A model generated the notes under the pieces. The model was not told the DNA's origin. It searched no databases and saw only the letters and a program-made list of their open reading frames with translations. A stretch of 64,000 nucleotides of DNA, from the NCBI RefSeq assembly GCF_001570725.1, contig NZ_BCNV01000001.1, forward strand, positions 1,302,001 to 1,366,000, in the 5' to 3' direction. Positions 32,750 to 41,370 of the stretch are shown here, piece by piece. This DNA is from Paenibacillus amylolyticus. Its GTDB lineage: Bacteria > Bacillota > Bacilli > Paenibacillales > Paenibacillaceae. How positions within the stretch are numbered: the first letter of the stretch is position 1; every line of letters starts with the position of its first letter. The translations under genes and the position numbers were made by a program.

Positions 32750-33280
32750 ATGATCATCATGATTAACGGAGCATTTGGTTCCGGAAAAACTTCGGCAGCA
32801 GAAGCGCTTCAGCCTTTGATTGCAAACAGCATGATCTACGATCCAGAAGAAATTGGTTATATGCTTAGAAAACTTCTCCCAGAAAATTGTAGAGAGGAGA
32901 GGGAACGGACGGATGATTTTCAAGATATCGATCTATGGAAAATTCTAACCGTAAAGACGGCAAAAGAAGTAAAGCAAAAATACAACAAACACTTAATCAT
33001 CCCCATGACCATCTATAAAGAGGAAAACTTTCATTACATCTATAGCGGGTTTAAAGAGATCGATCAGGACATTCATCATTTTTGCCTAACGGCCAAAGAA
33101 AAGACGATTTATCATCGTTTGGCTAAACGCGGAGATGAATATGGAAGCTGGCAGTATCAACAAGCACCAAAGTGTGTTGAAGCTTTCAAGGATGAACAAT
33201 TTCAAACTTACATCGCTACCGATCATCTGGAGACCAGTGAAATCATAGATATCATATTGACGAAAGTCCTATCCAAATAA
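32750..33280 (+). CDS. TmrB-like tunicamycin-resistance ATP-binding protein
   Basis: A 176-residue homologue of Bacillus subtilis TmrB. Shared features are 'MINGAFGSGKTSAAEAL' (Walker A), 'YDPEEIGYMLRKLLPENC', 'DDFQDIDLWK', 'LIIPMTIY' and the late 'SWQYQQAPKCVEAF'. TmrB is a membrane-associated ATP-binding protein that gives tunicamycin resistance. This version is about 20 residues shorter at the C-terminus, where TmrB has the amphipathic helix for membrane attachment, so localisation may differ. Confidence 0.85.
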   Translation: MIIMINGAFGSGKTSAAEALQPLIANSMIYDPEEIGYMLRKLLPENCREERERTDDFQDIDLWKILTVKTAKEVKQKYNKHLIIPMTIYKEENFHYIYSGFKEIDQDIHHFCLTAKEKTIYHRLAKRGDEYGSWQYQQAPKCVEAFKDEQFQTYIATDHLETSEIIDIILTKVLSK

Positions 33281-33309
33281 TTACCATTCGTTTTTAATAG
33301 GAGAGGTTT

Positions 33310-33663
33310 ATGATGATGATTTTACATGTACTCTTAAGAAAAGAATGGGAAGCCGCGTTGATCAATGGGGTATACAGAGCAGCATCCTTAGAAAAAGAAG
33401 GTTTCATTCATTGCTCACCTGTACATAAGATTATAGCTGTGGCTAATTATAATTACCTTGGGACAAAGGGGTTAGTATTACTTGGCTTGGATGCATCTAA
33501 AATAAAATCCAAAGTTGTATGGGAAGATCTGTATAATGAAGGCAGGGAATATCCTCATATTTACGGTGAGTTAAATCTAGACGCCGTAGTTCATACATAT
33601 GATTTTGAGCCTAATGAAGAAGGGAGATTTTCGCTACCTGCTGATTTAGAGAAAATACAGTGA
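33310..33663 (+). CDS. DUF952 family protein
   Basis: A 117-residue DUF952 protein: 'EGFIHCSPVHKIIAVANYNY' and the C-terminal 'FPHIYG-like' stretch 'EYPHIYGELNLDAVV' are family hallmarks, including the conserved histidines of a possible ADP-ribosyltransferase-like fold. Function unknown. GGAGAGG precedes a run of three ATGs, so the exact start is uncertain by one or two codons. Confidence 0.85.
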   Translation: MMMILHVLLRKEWEAALINGVYRAASLEKEGFIHCSPVHKIIAVANYNYLGTKGLVLLGLDASKIKSKVVWEDLYNEGREYPHIYGELNLDAVVHTYDFEPNEEGRFSLPADLEKIQ

Positions 33664-33728
33664 GTTCGAAGTTCATAGATAGACGCTGATACCGTTGAAG
33701 AAAATGAATAGAAGAGGATGGATGGTCA

Positions 33729-34223
33729 TTGACGATAGTGACTTTTGAAGAAGTAACCGAGCAGCACCTCCCTGAAATTAGAGCTATTTATAACTACTAT
33801 GTATTGAACACAACCATTTCGTTTCATACGGAGGAATTAGATCTTGATCAGATTAAAACCTCTGTCATGAACAAGGATACCCGATATAAAACTTACGTAA
33901 TTCTTGAAAACAATCAAATGATGGGCTATGTACTGATCACCCAATATAAGAGTAAACAGGCATATGACATATGCGGAGAAGTCACCATATATTTGCAGCC
34001 CGATATTTTGGGAAAAGGCTTGGGGAAACAAGCATTACGTTTTATTGAGAAGGTTGCAAAAGAACAAGGATTCCATACGTTAATTGCGACGATTTGCATG
34101 GAGAATACCAGAAGTAAATCTTTATTTGAGAGAAATGGATATGAGCAATGTGCTCTATTTAAAGAGATCGGATATAAATTTGATAGAAAACTGGATATTG
34201 GAAGTTTCCAAAAGATATTGTAA
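33729..34223 (+). CDS. GNAT acetyltransferase (PAT/MnaT-like)
   Basis: A 164-residue GNAT protein resembling phosphinothricin/methionine-sulfoximine acetyltransferases: 'LPEIRAIYNYYVLNTTISF' at the N-terminus, 'VTIYLQPDILGKGLGKQALR' as the CoA loop, and 'IATICMENTRSKSLFERNGY' near the C-terminus. A TTG start with AGAGGATGG upstream. The substrate is probably an amino-acid-like toxin, by family analogy only. Confidence 0.86.
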   Translation: MTIVTFEEVTEQHLPEIRAIYNYYVLNTTISFHTEELDLDQIKTSVMNKDTRYKTYVILENNQMMGYVLITQYKSKQAYDICGEVTIYLQPDILGKGLGKQALRFIEKVAKEQGFHTLIATICMENTRSKSLFERNGYEQCALFKEIGYKFDRKLDIGSFQKIL

Positions 34224-34246
34224 TTGGATTGTTGGGGGGATTAACG

Positions 34247-34789
34247 ATGTCTCGCATTAATGGAGAAAGAATTGTGTTAAGAGAATACCAGGATTCTGAT
34301 GTGGATTACATCAAACAATGGGTGAACGATCCGGAAATCACAGGGACTTTATCAGATAATTTTTTGTATCCTCATTCGAGTTATGAGACGGAGTCCTTTT
34401 TCAGAACAATGGTTGAAGGCAAGTCTTCAAATAAAAGTTTTATTATCGGGTTGAAAGATTCGTTAGAATATATAGGTCAGATTGATCTGTACAAAATTGA
34501 TTGGAAAAACCGCTTTGCATCTTTAGCAATTGTAATAGGAAGAAAAGAATTTCTAGGTAAAGGTTATGGGAGTGAAGCCATTCGTATCCTACAGAAGTTT
34601 GTCTTTGAAGAGCTAAATTTAAATAGATTAGAACTTGAAGTGTATGAGTACAATGAGATTGCTTACAAGAGTTATTTAAAATGTGGCTTTAAAGAAGAGG
34701 GGAGATATAGAAAGAAGATATATAAAAAGGGGAAATACTGGGATGGTGTTTGCATGAGTATCTTAAAAACTGAATATGAGCAGTCATAG
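34247..34789 (+). CDS. GNAT acetyltransferase (RimL/SpeG-like)
   Basis: A 180-residue GNAT protein: 'RIVLREYQDSDVDYIKQWVN', 'FLGKGYGSEAIRILQKFVFE' (CoA loop) and 'NEIAYKSYLKCGFKEEGRYR' are present in family order. GGGGGGA (34234-34240) selects the ATG at 34247. It lies only 23 bases after the preceding GNAT gene, so they form an operon of two acetyltransferases. Substrate unknown. Confidence 0.87.
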   Translation: MSRINGERIVLREYQDSDVDYIKQWVNDPEITGTLSDNFLYPHSSYETESFFRTMVEGKSSNKSFIIGLKDSLEYIGQIDLYKIDWKNRFASLAIVIGRKEFLGKGYGSEAIRILQKFVFEELNLNRLELEVYEYNEIAYKSYLKCGFKEEGRYRKKIYKKGKYWDGVCMSILKTEYEQS

Positions 34790-34845
34790 TCTCAGAAGGC
34801 ATCCGTGATATAAAAGATCAATTTGAGAGGAAACAACTTTATTGT

Positions 34846-34875
34846 AAAAGAGACAGCAAAAAAGCTGCCCCTTTT
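34846..34875. terminator. Bidirectional terminator between convergent genes
   Basis: AAAAGAGACAGC and GCTGCCCCTTTT pair around six A, with two mismatches. It can end the plus-strand GNAT operon and the minus-strand SMI1-type gene. Confidence 0.6.
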
Positions 34876-34922
34876 ATTCATCTAAACTGATCTATGTTTA
34901 ACTGTATACAAACCTACCGAAG

Positions 34923-35510
34923 TTACTCTTCTTCGTTTAGAAAAACAAAACCGCTGTCAATAAGCCCCTGTAAATACTCGTCAAAGCTGTTTGCAATCAC
35001 TACGTATTCGTCAGGGTCGTGCAAAAAGCGAACAATTTGACCGTGTACACCTTCATCAGTAGGGTTAAAATCAATATAAAGTCTGGATGTTCCACCATTA
35101 TTCATACAGTCTGAAAAGTGAATGTATTTCCCCGGAAGAAGCCCCTCACGATTGATTTTAGAGTCAACGGCATCCTCTTCATCTTCGTATTCTAAAAGAT
35201 AAGAGACGTCTTCTTCATTTTTTGAACTTTCGAGCATTTGTTGGGTAGACAGTAAATAATACGGATATCTACCTTCTCCAACATCTGAGCCAAGAATACA
35301 AACCGTAATTTCTTTATCTCCGTACTTCCTCCAATATGTACCATCAATATTTTCAAGTAAACCGATGAGTGATTCTGGACAATTTGGATATTTTGATCTT
35401 AATGTAGTTATATCTTCTTTCGTAGCACCGCTCGCTGTATTCAGTTCCTCAAGTTCTTCTGATGATAATGCTGCTCTCAATCCATTTAAAAATTTGTTTA
35501 CCAAATCCAT
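34923..35510 (-). CDS. SMI1/KNR4 family protein
   Basis: A 195-residue acidic protein of the SMI1/KNR4 (SUKH) superfamily: 'SGATKEDITTLRSKYPNCPE' opening helix pair, 'GTYWRKYG' and 'SDCMNNGGTSRLYIDFNP', a typical SUKH strand motif. Many SUKH proteins are immunity proteins against polymorphic toxins, but no toxin gene is adjacent. GGGAGG precedes the ATG on the minus strand. Confidence 0.82.
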   Translation of the reverse strand: MDLVNKFLNGLRAALSSEELEELNTASGATKEDITTLRSKYPNCPESLIGLLENIDGTYWRKYGDKEITVCILGSDVGEGRYPYYLLSTQQMLESSKNEEDVSYLLEYEDEEDAVDSKINREGLLPGKYIHFSDCMNNGGTSRLYIDFNPTDEGVHGQIVRFLHDPDEYVVIANSFDEYLQGLIDSGFVFLNEEE

Positions 35511-35799
35511 TATGTTGACCTCCCAATCATAAAATATAAAGCAAATATACGCAGATAAAGTAAAGGTACTGCGTTGGTGTGAAAAATCTTTCCCCTACAA
35601 TATGTTCTGTATCCTAAGATCAGTTTATCATTTTTCTCTAGTTTAGTGATAACTACAAGTATTAACTATCGGTCTGGTGAAAAAGGCGCTTGGGATTAAC
35701 TGCTAAGGTTGGATAGACCCTCCCATGCTTTCGTAGTACAATTATGTAAGTAATTGGAATGATTAGTTTTATAGTAACGATATAGAGGAGCGAAATATA

Positions 35800-35889
35800 T
35801 TGTCATTACATATGCTGCACGGCAATTTTAATACATATGATAGGCGTTTTATGAGAGTTTTGCTCACTCGCTCATCAACCACGATGTGA
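35800..35889 (+). CDS. Putative leader peptide (29 residues)
   Basis: The short TTG-initiated frame 'MSLHMLHGNFNTYDRR' ending in '...LLTRSSTTM' has AGAGGAGCG well placed upstream. Its last codons lie inside a hairpin (CTCACTC 35863-35869 with GAGTGAG 35888-35894). It is 72 bases before a methyltransferase gene. The rest of 35511-35961 holds no gene. The design resembles leader peptides of resistance methylases. Confidence 0.38.
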   Translation: MSLHMLHGNFNTYDRRFMRVLLTRSSTTM

Positions 35890-35894
35890 GTGAG
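35863..35894 (+). promoter_or_regulatory. Hairpin overlapping the leader frame
   Basis: A 7-bp perfect stem CTCACTC/GAGTGAG with flanking TTTT and GAAAA that can extend it. It is followed by TCTCCTATAAT. No T tract on the plus strand, so it would act on translation rather than as a terminator. Confidence 0.4.
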
Positions 35895-35961
35895 TGAAAA
35901 TCTCCTATAATATTTGAAAATTTATGAATGCGATTACATCATATGAGGGAGGGATTTCACT

Positions 35962-36840
35962 TTGTCTGATTACTATTGGGATGACCAAATCGAATATCTG
36001 AAGAATACGCGATGGCTTTACTATAACGATGATTATCTTGAGTTTTTGGTTCAACGTGTATGGAAGATTGAAAAGTCGGTAGATATTATCGACTATGGAT
36101 GTGGTTTTGGCTATCTTGGCCTGAAGCTACTTCCTTTATTACCCGAAGGATCAACCTATACCGGATTGGACAAAGGAAAAGAATTGATTAAGCAGGCCCA
36201 AGATATTTTCTCAAAGACCTCTTTTCAAACGACTTTTATAGTAGATGACATTGAAACGGTGCAAGTGGAACGCCAATACGATATTGCTATGAGTCATGCC
36301 TTCTTATTACATATGACGGAGCCTGTCACTATTATTCAGAAGATGATCGACAGTGTAGTAGATGAGGGTAGAATCATATGCTTTGAACCTCATTGGATCG
36401 CTAATATGTCAAACTTTGAATTGCATGGACTTGAACAATCGAAGATTATTCAACTTGGTGTTCTCCAAAAATTGTTCGAGGAGGATACCAAGCGGAGTGG
36501 TAAAGACGGAAATATGGGGATGAAAATCCCAATTCTGCTTAGTCAACTTGGCGTGAGAAATGTAGAATGCCGGATGAGTGACAAGGTTAACTTCTTAGAT
36601 CAACACATTGCAGATTCGGATAAGGAAAAGCTTTTTCATGCATTAAAAGAAGAAGGACTGGGACAAGAACCAAATGCCAGAAATGAAGTAGTTGCTCAAC
36701 TGATCGAAAGAGGACTGAATCCAGAAGAAGCGAATCGACAATATGAGGCAGAGAGTGTTTTTACTAAGAATTTCAGTGAGAACTCATGGCTAACCTATGC
36801 TCCTAATATGAAAATTACATCGGGAATAGTGACGAGATAG
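35962..36840 (+). CDS. Class I SAM-dependent methyltransferase
   Basis: A 292-residue methyltransferase. Motif I is 'VDIIDYGCGFGYLGLKLLPL', with an acidic end of strand two at 'YTGLDKGKELIKQAQ' and motif IV-like 'YDIAMSHAFLLHM'. The N-terminal 40 and C-terminal 110 residues are specific extensions. The substrate is unknown; it lacks the NPPY motif of Erm and other adenine methylases. A TTG start behind GGGAGGG. A short upstream frame may regulate it. Confidence 0.84.
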   Translation: MSDYYWDDQIEYLKNTRWLYYNDDYLEFLVQRVWKIEKSVDIIDYGCGFGYLGLKLLPLLPEGSTYTGLDKGKELIKQAQDIFSKTSFQTTFIVDDIETVQVERQYDIAMSHAFLLHMTEPVTIIQKMIDSVVDEGRIICFEPHWIANMSNFELHGLEQSKIIQLGVLQKLFEEDTKRSGKDGNMGMKIPILLSQLGVRNVECRMSDKVNFLDQHIADSDKEKLFHALKEEGLGQEPNARNEVVAQLIERGLNPEEANRQYEAESVFTKNFSENSWLTYAPNMKITSGIVTR

Positions 36841-36874
36841 GTGAACTGTTTCTATTACACATAAGGAGGCACAC

Positions 36875-37234
36875 ATGATGATATATCGGAGAAAAACCTA
36901 TATTATTGCGACTTTTTTTGTAGAAGAGTTCAACGCTCTATTTAATGATATTTTGCTACCATCTCAATTGAAATACGGATCAAGACTTATTGGGAGATGG
37001 CACACACCAATCGATGATGAAACCAGTGAAATTTTTGCGATGTGGGAATACGATACCCTTGAACAATACGAAGAGATTGAGAAAAAGATAAAATCAGATA
37101 CAGAACACGTAAAGCGAGTTCAAGCCCGTTTTGACCAAATCGGAAAACATCGGTATAAAGAAGTATTTCGTGACGAGATAAGGCAAGCGTTTTTCACATC
37201 GACAGTAGATCGCAAACAAACGATTTTGAAGTGA
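36875..37234 (+). CDS. NIPSNAP family protein
   Basis: A 119-residue ferredoxin-like-fold protein of the NIPSNAP type: 'MIYRRKTYIIATFFVEEFNA', 'GSRLIGRWHTPIDDETSEIF' and 'MWEYDTLEQYEEIEKKIKSD'. Its biochemical role is not established. TAAGGAGG precedes the ATG. It is followed after 20 bases by a GNAT gene, probably in one transcript. Confidence 0.85.
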   Translation: MMIYRRKTYIIATFFVEEFNALFNDILLPSQLKYGSRLIGRWHTPIDDETSEIFAMWEYDTLEQYEEIEKKIKSDTEHVKRVQARFDQIGKHRYKEVFRDEIRQAFFTSTVDRKQTILK

Positions 37235-37254
37235 ATACAAAAGGAGCTGAGAGA

Positions 37255-37755
37255 ATGATGGAGACAGAACGACTTATGTTTCGGAAATATACCAAAAATG
37301 ATTTTGATTTACTTTTTGAGATGACAAGTGAGCCGAATATGATGAAGTTTATTAGACATGGAGGACCCTGGACGAAGGAAGAAACCATGCAAAGTCTGGA
37401 AAAGTTCATTAACTGGAATAAAGACGATAAGGGGTTGTTCCTCGCATTTAACAAAGAGGACAATAAGCTAATTGGAACCTCTGGACTCATTCCTCAAATC
37501 ATTGAAGGCAAGGATGAGCTTGAGGTCGGTTACTGGGTTGTAGAGCAATACTGGGGAATGGGTTACGGATACGAACAAGCAAAAGCATGGAAAGAATACG
37601 GTATGGATCATTTGAAACAGAGTCGATTAATATCTTTAATTCAACATGGCAATGTGGGCTCTATGAAAGTCGCGCAAAAGAATGGTATGGAACACGAGAA
37701 GGATGTAGACATAATCGGGAAAAATGTAGCAGTTTACTCGATTGAGGTGAAATGA
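37255..37755 (+). CDS. GNAT acetyltransferase
   Basis: A 166-residue GNAT protein: 'METERLMFRKYTKNDFDLLF', 'ELEVGYWVVEQYWGMGYGYE' (strand 4 and CoA loop) and 'NVGSMKVAQKNGMEHEKDVD'. The ATG at 37255 is preferred to the upstream GTG because AAAGGAG is nine bases before it. Its stop overlaps the next start (ATGA), so the two are translationally coupled. Confidence 0.86.
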   Translation: MMETERLMFRKYTKNDFDLLFEMTSEPNMMKFIRHGGPWTKEETMQSLEKFINWNKDDKGLFLAFNKEDNKLIGTSGLIPQIIEGKDELEVGYWVVEQYWGMGYGYEQAKAWKEYGMDHLKQSRLISLIQHGNVGSMKVAQKNGMEHEKDVDIIGKNVAVYSIEVK

Positions 37756-38300
37756 ATATGACTCCATTTCCTGAACTAGAAACCAAAAGATTGCTGCTAA
37801 AAGAGATTAGACAGAGTGATTCCCAAGACATATTTCATATTTTTTCTTCAGATGAAGTTACAAAATTCTACGATGTAGAAAGTTTTAAGAATATGAAACA
37901 AGCAGAAGCTCTCATACAAAGGTGGAATGAACGATTCGAAAATGGTCAGGTTATCCGCTGGGGAATTGCTTTGAAGTCGGACGGTAGAGTTATTGGTACA
38001 TGCGGATTTCATGGTTGGTTGAAACAACATCATAAAGCTGCGATGGGATATGAGTTAGCACCGGAGTTCTGGCAGCAGGGTTATATGACCGAGGTTGCTC
38101 AAGAAATCGTTGAATACGGATTTAACAACCTTGAATTAAACAGGATTGAAGCCTTTGTAGAGCCCGAGAACACGGGATCAAGAGAATTGCTTAAGAAAAT
38201 TGGTTTTAGTGAAGAAGGCATATTAAAAGAAAATTATTATTGGAAAGATCGATTTGTTGATAATGTTATCTATGCATTTTTGAAGAAAGAATATGTATGA
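37752..38300 (+). CDS. GNAT acetyltransferase (RimJ/RimL type)
   Basis: A 182-residue GNAT protein: 'LETKRLLLKEIRQSDSQDIF', 'APEFWQQGYMTEVAQEIVEY' (CoA loop) and 'NTGSRELLKKIGFSEEGILK', with the expected order and length. It overlaps the preceding gene by four bases and the next one by four bases, so it is the middle gene of a coupled set of four. Substrate unknown. Confidence 0.88.
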   Translation: MNMTPFPELETKRLLLKEIRQSDSQDIFHIFSSDEVTKFYDVESFKNMKQAEALIQRWNERFENGQVIRWGIALKSDGRVIGTCGFHGWLKQHHKAAMGYELAPEFWQQGYMTEVAQEIVEYGFNNLELNRIEAFVEPENTGSRELLKKIGFSEEGILKENYYWKDRFVDNVIYAFLKKEYV

Positions 38301-38866
38301 GAATACGAATTATTGGATCTTGCGGTAGTGGGAAATCAACAATAGCCAAAGCATTATCGGATAAATACGGTATTCCTTCTTATGAATTAGACAATCTCAT
38401 CTGGGACAGAAGCGTAGAAAATCTGAGATATCCTGAAAGTGTTAGGGATGAATCTGTCCAATCTATTGTCAGTTCAGAGGCTTGGATCATAGAAGGAGTG
38501 CAGTGCAAAGATTGGACAATAAAGTCCATCCAGGAAGCAGATTTGATTTTTGTATTAGCTCCAAATGTTTTCATTAGAGATTATCGGATTATAAAGAGGT
38601 TTGTATTATCTAGAATGGGCTTGCAACCGTGGAATTACAAGCAGTCCTTCAAGAACTTATGCATGATGATTGTGAAGTGGAACCATCAATATAATATAGA
38701 AGAAGTTATATGTACAATTAACAAAAACCATAAGACTGCAACAATCACGAAGAATAAAAAACAAGTGAACCAGTTGATTGAACATCATTTGGAAGTGGTT
38801 GTAAGTGAGAGTGAAAAGAACGTTAGAATTAATCAAAGATTATCGAAAGAGGAGATACAGTGGTGA
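38297..38866 (+). CDS. P-loop kinase-like protein (FlaR/topology-modulation type)
   Basis: A 189-residue nucleotide-binding protein: 'RIRIIGSCGSGKSTIAKALS' (Walker A), 'YELDNLIWDRSVENL', 'AWIIEGVQCKDWT' and 'ADLIFVLAPNVFIRDYRIIK', as in small adenylate-kinase-like proteins annotated as DNA topology modulation or FlaR. The true substrate is unknown. It starts within the end of the preceding GNAT gene and overlaps the next by seven bases. Confidence 0.83.
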   Translation: MRIRIIGSCGSGKSTIAKALSDKYGIPSYELDNLIWDRSVENLRYPESVRDESVQSIVSSEAWIIEGVQCKDWTIKSIQEADLIFVLAPNVFIRDYRIIKRFVLSRMGLQPWNYKQSFKNLCMMIVKWNHQYNIEEVICTINKNHKTATITKNKKQVNQLIEHHLEVVVSESEKNVRINQRLSKEEIQW

Positions 38867-39321
38867 ATATAAAGATACAACCAGTCACACGAGAGAATTG
38901 GGAAGAAGCGCTGAAGATCTCTTTGTATGAACACCAAGTCTCATTAGTTCCATCTGTTATTGAGGGGATCGCTTACGCCTATATAAAACCGTGGGATGAA
39001 GCATTTGATCCTTACGTACTTGAGATCGATGGGAAGGTTATTGGTTTCTTTTATCTGAGTTATACGCCAGATAGTACAGATAATTACTGGATTGGTGGTT
39101 TTCAAATCGATCAATCTTATCAAGGTAAAGGAATGGGGAAACTCGCTATAAGAGCCATTCTAGATTACATCACGAAGCAGCATCCATTATGCAAGATTAT
39201 TTCATTAACGGTTGAACGGGATAACGAAATAGCACAGAACTTGTACAAGAGCATGTCCTTCATTAGTGGGGATAGAACCAATTCAGATGATGAAGTGATC
39301 TACAGGTTGGCAATAGAATGA
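38860..39321 (+). CDS. GNAT acetyltransferase (BltD/PaiA-like)
   Basis: A 153-residue GNAT protein: 'KIQPVTRENWEEALKISLYE' N-terminus as in polyamine acetyltransferases, 'IDQSYQGKGMGKLAIRAILD' CoA loop and 'AQNLYKSMSFISGDRTNSDD'. Two GTG codons in a row can serve as start, behind GAGGAG. Last gene of the coupled set. The 96 bases after it hold a short remnant without a start. Confidence 0.86.
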   Translation: MVNIKIQPVTRENWEEALKISLYEHQVSLVPSVIEGIAYAYIKPWDEAFDPYVLEIDGKVIGFFYLSYTPDSTDNYWIGGFQIDQSYQGKGMGKLAIRAILDYITKQHPLCKIISLTVERDNEIAQNLYKSMSFISGDRTNSDDEVIYRLAIE

Positions 39322-39417
39322 TAGACTCAGCATTATATCTATATGAAGAAGGTAATAGAGCATTTGGTAAGATAGATGAATATCTGGCTGAACAAAACAC
39401 AACTAGGAAGTGATAAG

Positions 39418-39894
39418 ATGATTAGTTTGAGAAAAATTACGCTGGATAATCGTCGTGCCATATTTAATCTGGAGGTCTCGGATGATCAACGGCAATTCGT
39501 GGCCTCCAATCTGTCGAGTGTAGCCTCATGTTATGTTCTTTCCCAAAATGGAGGTCATCCATTTCCTTTTGCTATATATATGGACGATCAACCGGTAGGA
39601 TTTGTGATGATTACCTATGGCATTACTGGATATGACCTACCCTCTATCGCGGATAGTAGTTATTGCATCCTGAGACTGATGATTGATCATCAGTATCAAA
39701 ACCGTGGATATGGACGACAAGCTATAGTAGAAATTCTGGAATATATTCGTACATACCCAGCTGGACCTGCACAATATTGCTGGATTTCTTATAGTCCCGA
39801 AAATGTCAGCGCGAAAAAATTATATGAAAGCTTTGGTTTCGTTGACAACGGCGAGATCTGTCATGATGAGTTAATAACCGTATTGGAGCTTTGA
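39418..39894 (+). CDS. GNAT acetyltransferase (BltD/PaiA-like)
   Basis: A 158-residue GNAT protein: 'MISLRKITLDNRRAIFNLEV', 'MIDHQYQNRGYGRQAIVEIL' CoA loop and 'SAKKLYESFGFVDNGEICHD'. It matches the pattern of Bacillus BltD and other spermidine acetyltransferases. The ATG at 39418 follows AGGAAGTG. It is the third member of this subtype in the window (with 31281 and 38860), so local duplication with divergence is possible. Confidence 0.87.
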   Translation: MISLRKITLDNRRAIFNLEVSDDQRQFVASNLSSVASCYVLSQNGGHPFPFAIYMDDQPVGFVMITYGITGYDLPSIADSSYCILRLMIDHQYQNRGYGRQAIVEILEYIRTYPAGPAQYCWISYSPENVSAKKLYESFGFVDNGEICHDELITVLEL

Positions 39895-39976
39895 ATCATA
39901 GGAGAAGGGAGTCATTTATATTACTGAATTTAATGATCTCGAAAGAGAGATAAAACGAAATAAAGCGGAGAGCTGC

Positions 39977-40810
39977 ATGATATACCGAGAAAACTCAATT
40001 CAATATGAATTTTATCGAAATCGAAAAACGAAAGAAAAACAACATAAAGTGAATTCAATTACAAAAAGTGTGCTCTCCGCATTGGTGGGAATCGCTATAC
40101 AGCAGGGTTACATTGAGAATGAGGATGTCCCAATTGTGAATTATTTTAACGATCTGGATGACAGCAAAAAGGGGATTACGATTAAGCACCTATTAACGAT
40201 GTCCTCGGGCTTGCACTATCCAGGGAATGAAGCTATGATTCCATCTAAGAATTGGATAAAATTTGTTCTTGAACAACCTGTTGAATTCGAACCAGGAATC
40301 CAAATGAAATATAGTTGCGGAAGTTCTCATATACTTAGCGCCATATTACAGAAGGCGACTGGTATCAACACTTCGGAATTTGCAAAAAAGAACTTATTTG
40401 CACCTCTAGGTATTAACGAATTCCATTGGTATCAGGATACACAAGGGATTGCCATAGGTGGTTTTGGTTTGCGAATGAAGATCGAAGACATGTTGAAGTT
40501 TGGGGTGTTATACGCTCAGAATGGGGAGTGGAATTCTAAACAACTCATCTCTGCTGACTGGATTGCTAGAAGTGTAAGTCCTTCTCTTACTTCCGAACCC
40601 TTATATAGCTACCACTGGCGCATAATGAAAAGCATCAAGGAAGAAGATGCTGAAAATAAAACGTTTTATGCTATGGGTATGGGCGGTGGACGAGGGCAAT
40701 ATATCTTTGTTAACCAAAAGCGAGGATTGGTTGCGGTATTCACAACGATTATATCCGATGATAACTTGTTACCACTTCACTGGTTTAAAAATTATATTCT
40801 GAAAGAATAG
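39977..40810 (+). CDS. Class C beta-lactamase-fold serine hydrolase
   Basis: A serine hydrolase of at least 277 residues with the SxxK motif in 'VNSITKSVLSALVGIAIQQG', a second motif region 'MKYSCGSSHILSAILQK' and a late 'GMGGGRGQYIFV' stretch in place of KTG. There is no signal peptide, so it is cytoplasmic, like esterase or peptidase members. The frame is open upstream to about 39918 behind AAGGGAG; an ATT or other rare start there would add 20 residues typical for the family, so the N-terminus is uncertain. Confidence 0.8.
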   Translation: MIYRENSIQYEFYRNRKTKEKQHKVNSITKSVLSALVGIAIQQGYIENEDVPIVNYFNDLDDSKKGITIKHLLTMSSGLHYPGNEAMIPSKNWIKFVLEQPVEFEPGIQMKYSCGSSHILSAILQKATGINTSEFAKKNLFAPLGINEFHWYQDTQGIAIGGFGLRMKIEDMLKFGVLYAQNGEWNSKQLISADWIARSVSPSLTSEPLYSYHWRIMKSIKEEDAENKTFYAMGMGGGRGQYIFVNQKRGLVAVFTTIISDDNLLPLHWFKNYILKE

Positions 40811-40836
40811 TTGTTGAAGGGAGAGATAGCAACACC

Positions 40837-41370
40837 ATGATAACGTATAGAACATTGACTCTTGAAGATGTAAACCAGTTGCAGGAAATAGATCGTTCGG
40901 AACATATTGATCTCATTTATGAAATGAGAGAGAACGGATTGGTTGAGCTAGAACAAAATCATGAGTGCTCAAACTGGGATGCAAAGCTTTTGGATGAGAT
41001 TCAAAATCGATATGTCTATCAACTAGAACAAGGCGGCATGGCGTATGGCGCTTTTGCTAAAGATCGATTAATTGGGTTCGGGGTGCTGGCACATCAATAC
41101 AGAGGAAGAGAATGTAATCAATTACAAATTGACTTGATGTATGTCTCTCAGGCGTACAGAAGACAAGGTATTGGAAAACGTATTCTGAACCAGTTAAGTG
41201 AAGAGGTCAAGAAACGTGGAGCGCGATATCTGTATATTTCCTCCACAGAGACGAGATCGGCGGTATCCTTTTACAGAAGCCAGGGCAGTCAAATTGCAAG
41301 CGAGATTGATCAGGAACTCTACGACAAAGAGCCGAAAGATATACACATGATAAAGGAGCTGGGCACATGA
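40837..41370 (+). CDS. GNAT acetyltransferase
   Basis: A 177-residue GNAT protein: 'YRTLTLEDVNQLQEIDRSEH', 'DLMYVSQAYRRQGIGKRILN' CoA loop and 'SAVSFYRSQGSQIASEIDQE'. GGGAGAG lies before the ATG. Its end overlaps the start of the next gene by four bases, pointing to coupled translation. Substrate unknown. Confidence 0.86.
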   Translation: MITYRTLTLEDVNQLQEIDRSEHIDLIYEMRENGLVELEQNHECSNWDAKLLDEIQNRYVYQLEQGGMAYGAFAKDRLIGFGVLAHQYRGRECNQLQIDLMYVSQAYRRQGIGKRILNQLSEEVKKRGARYLYISSTETRSAVSFYRSQGSQIASEIDQELYDKEPKDIHMIKELGT

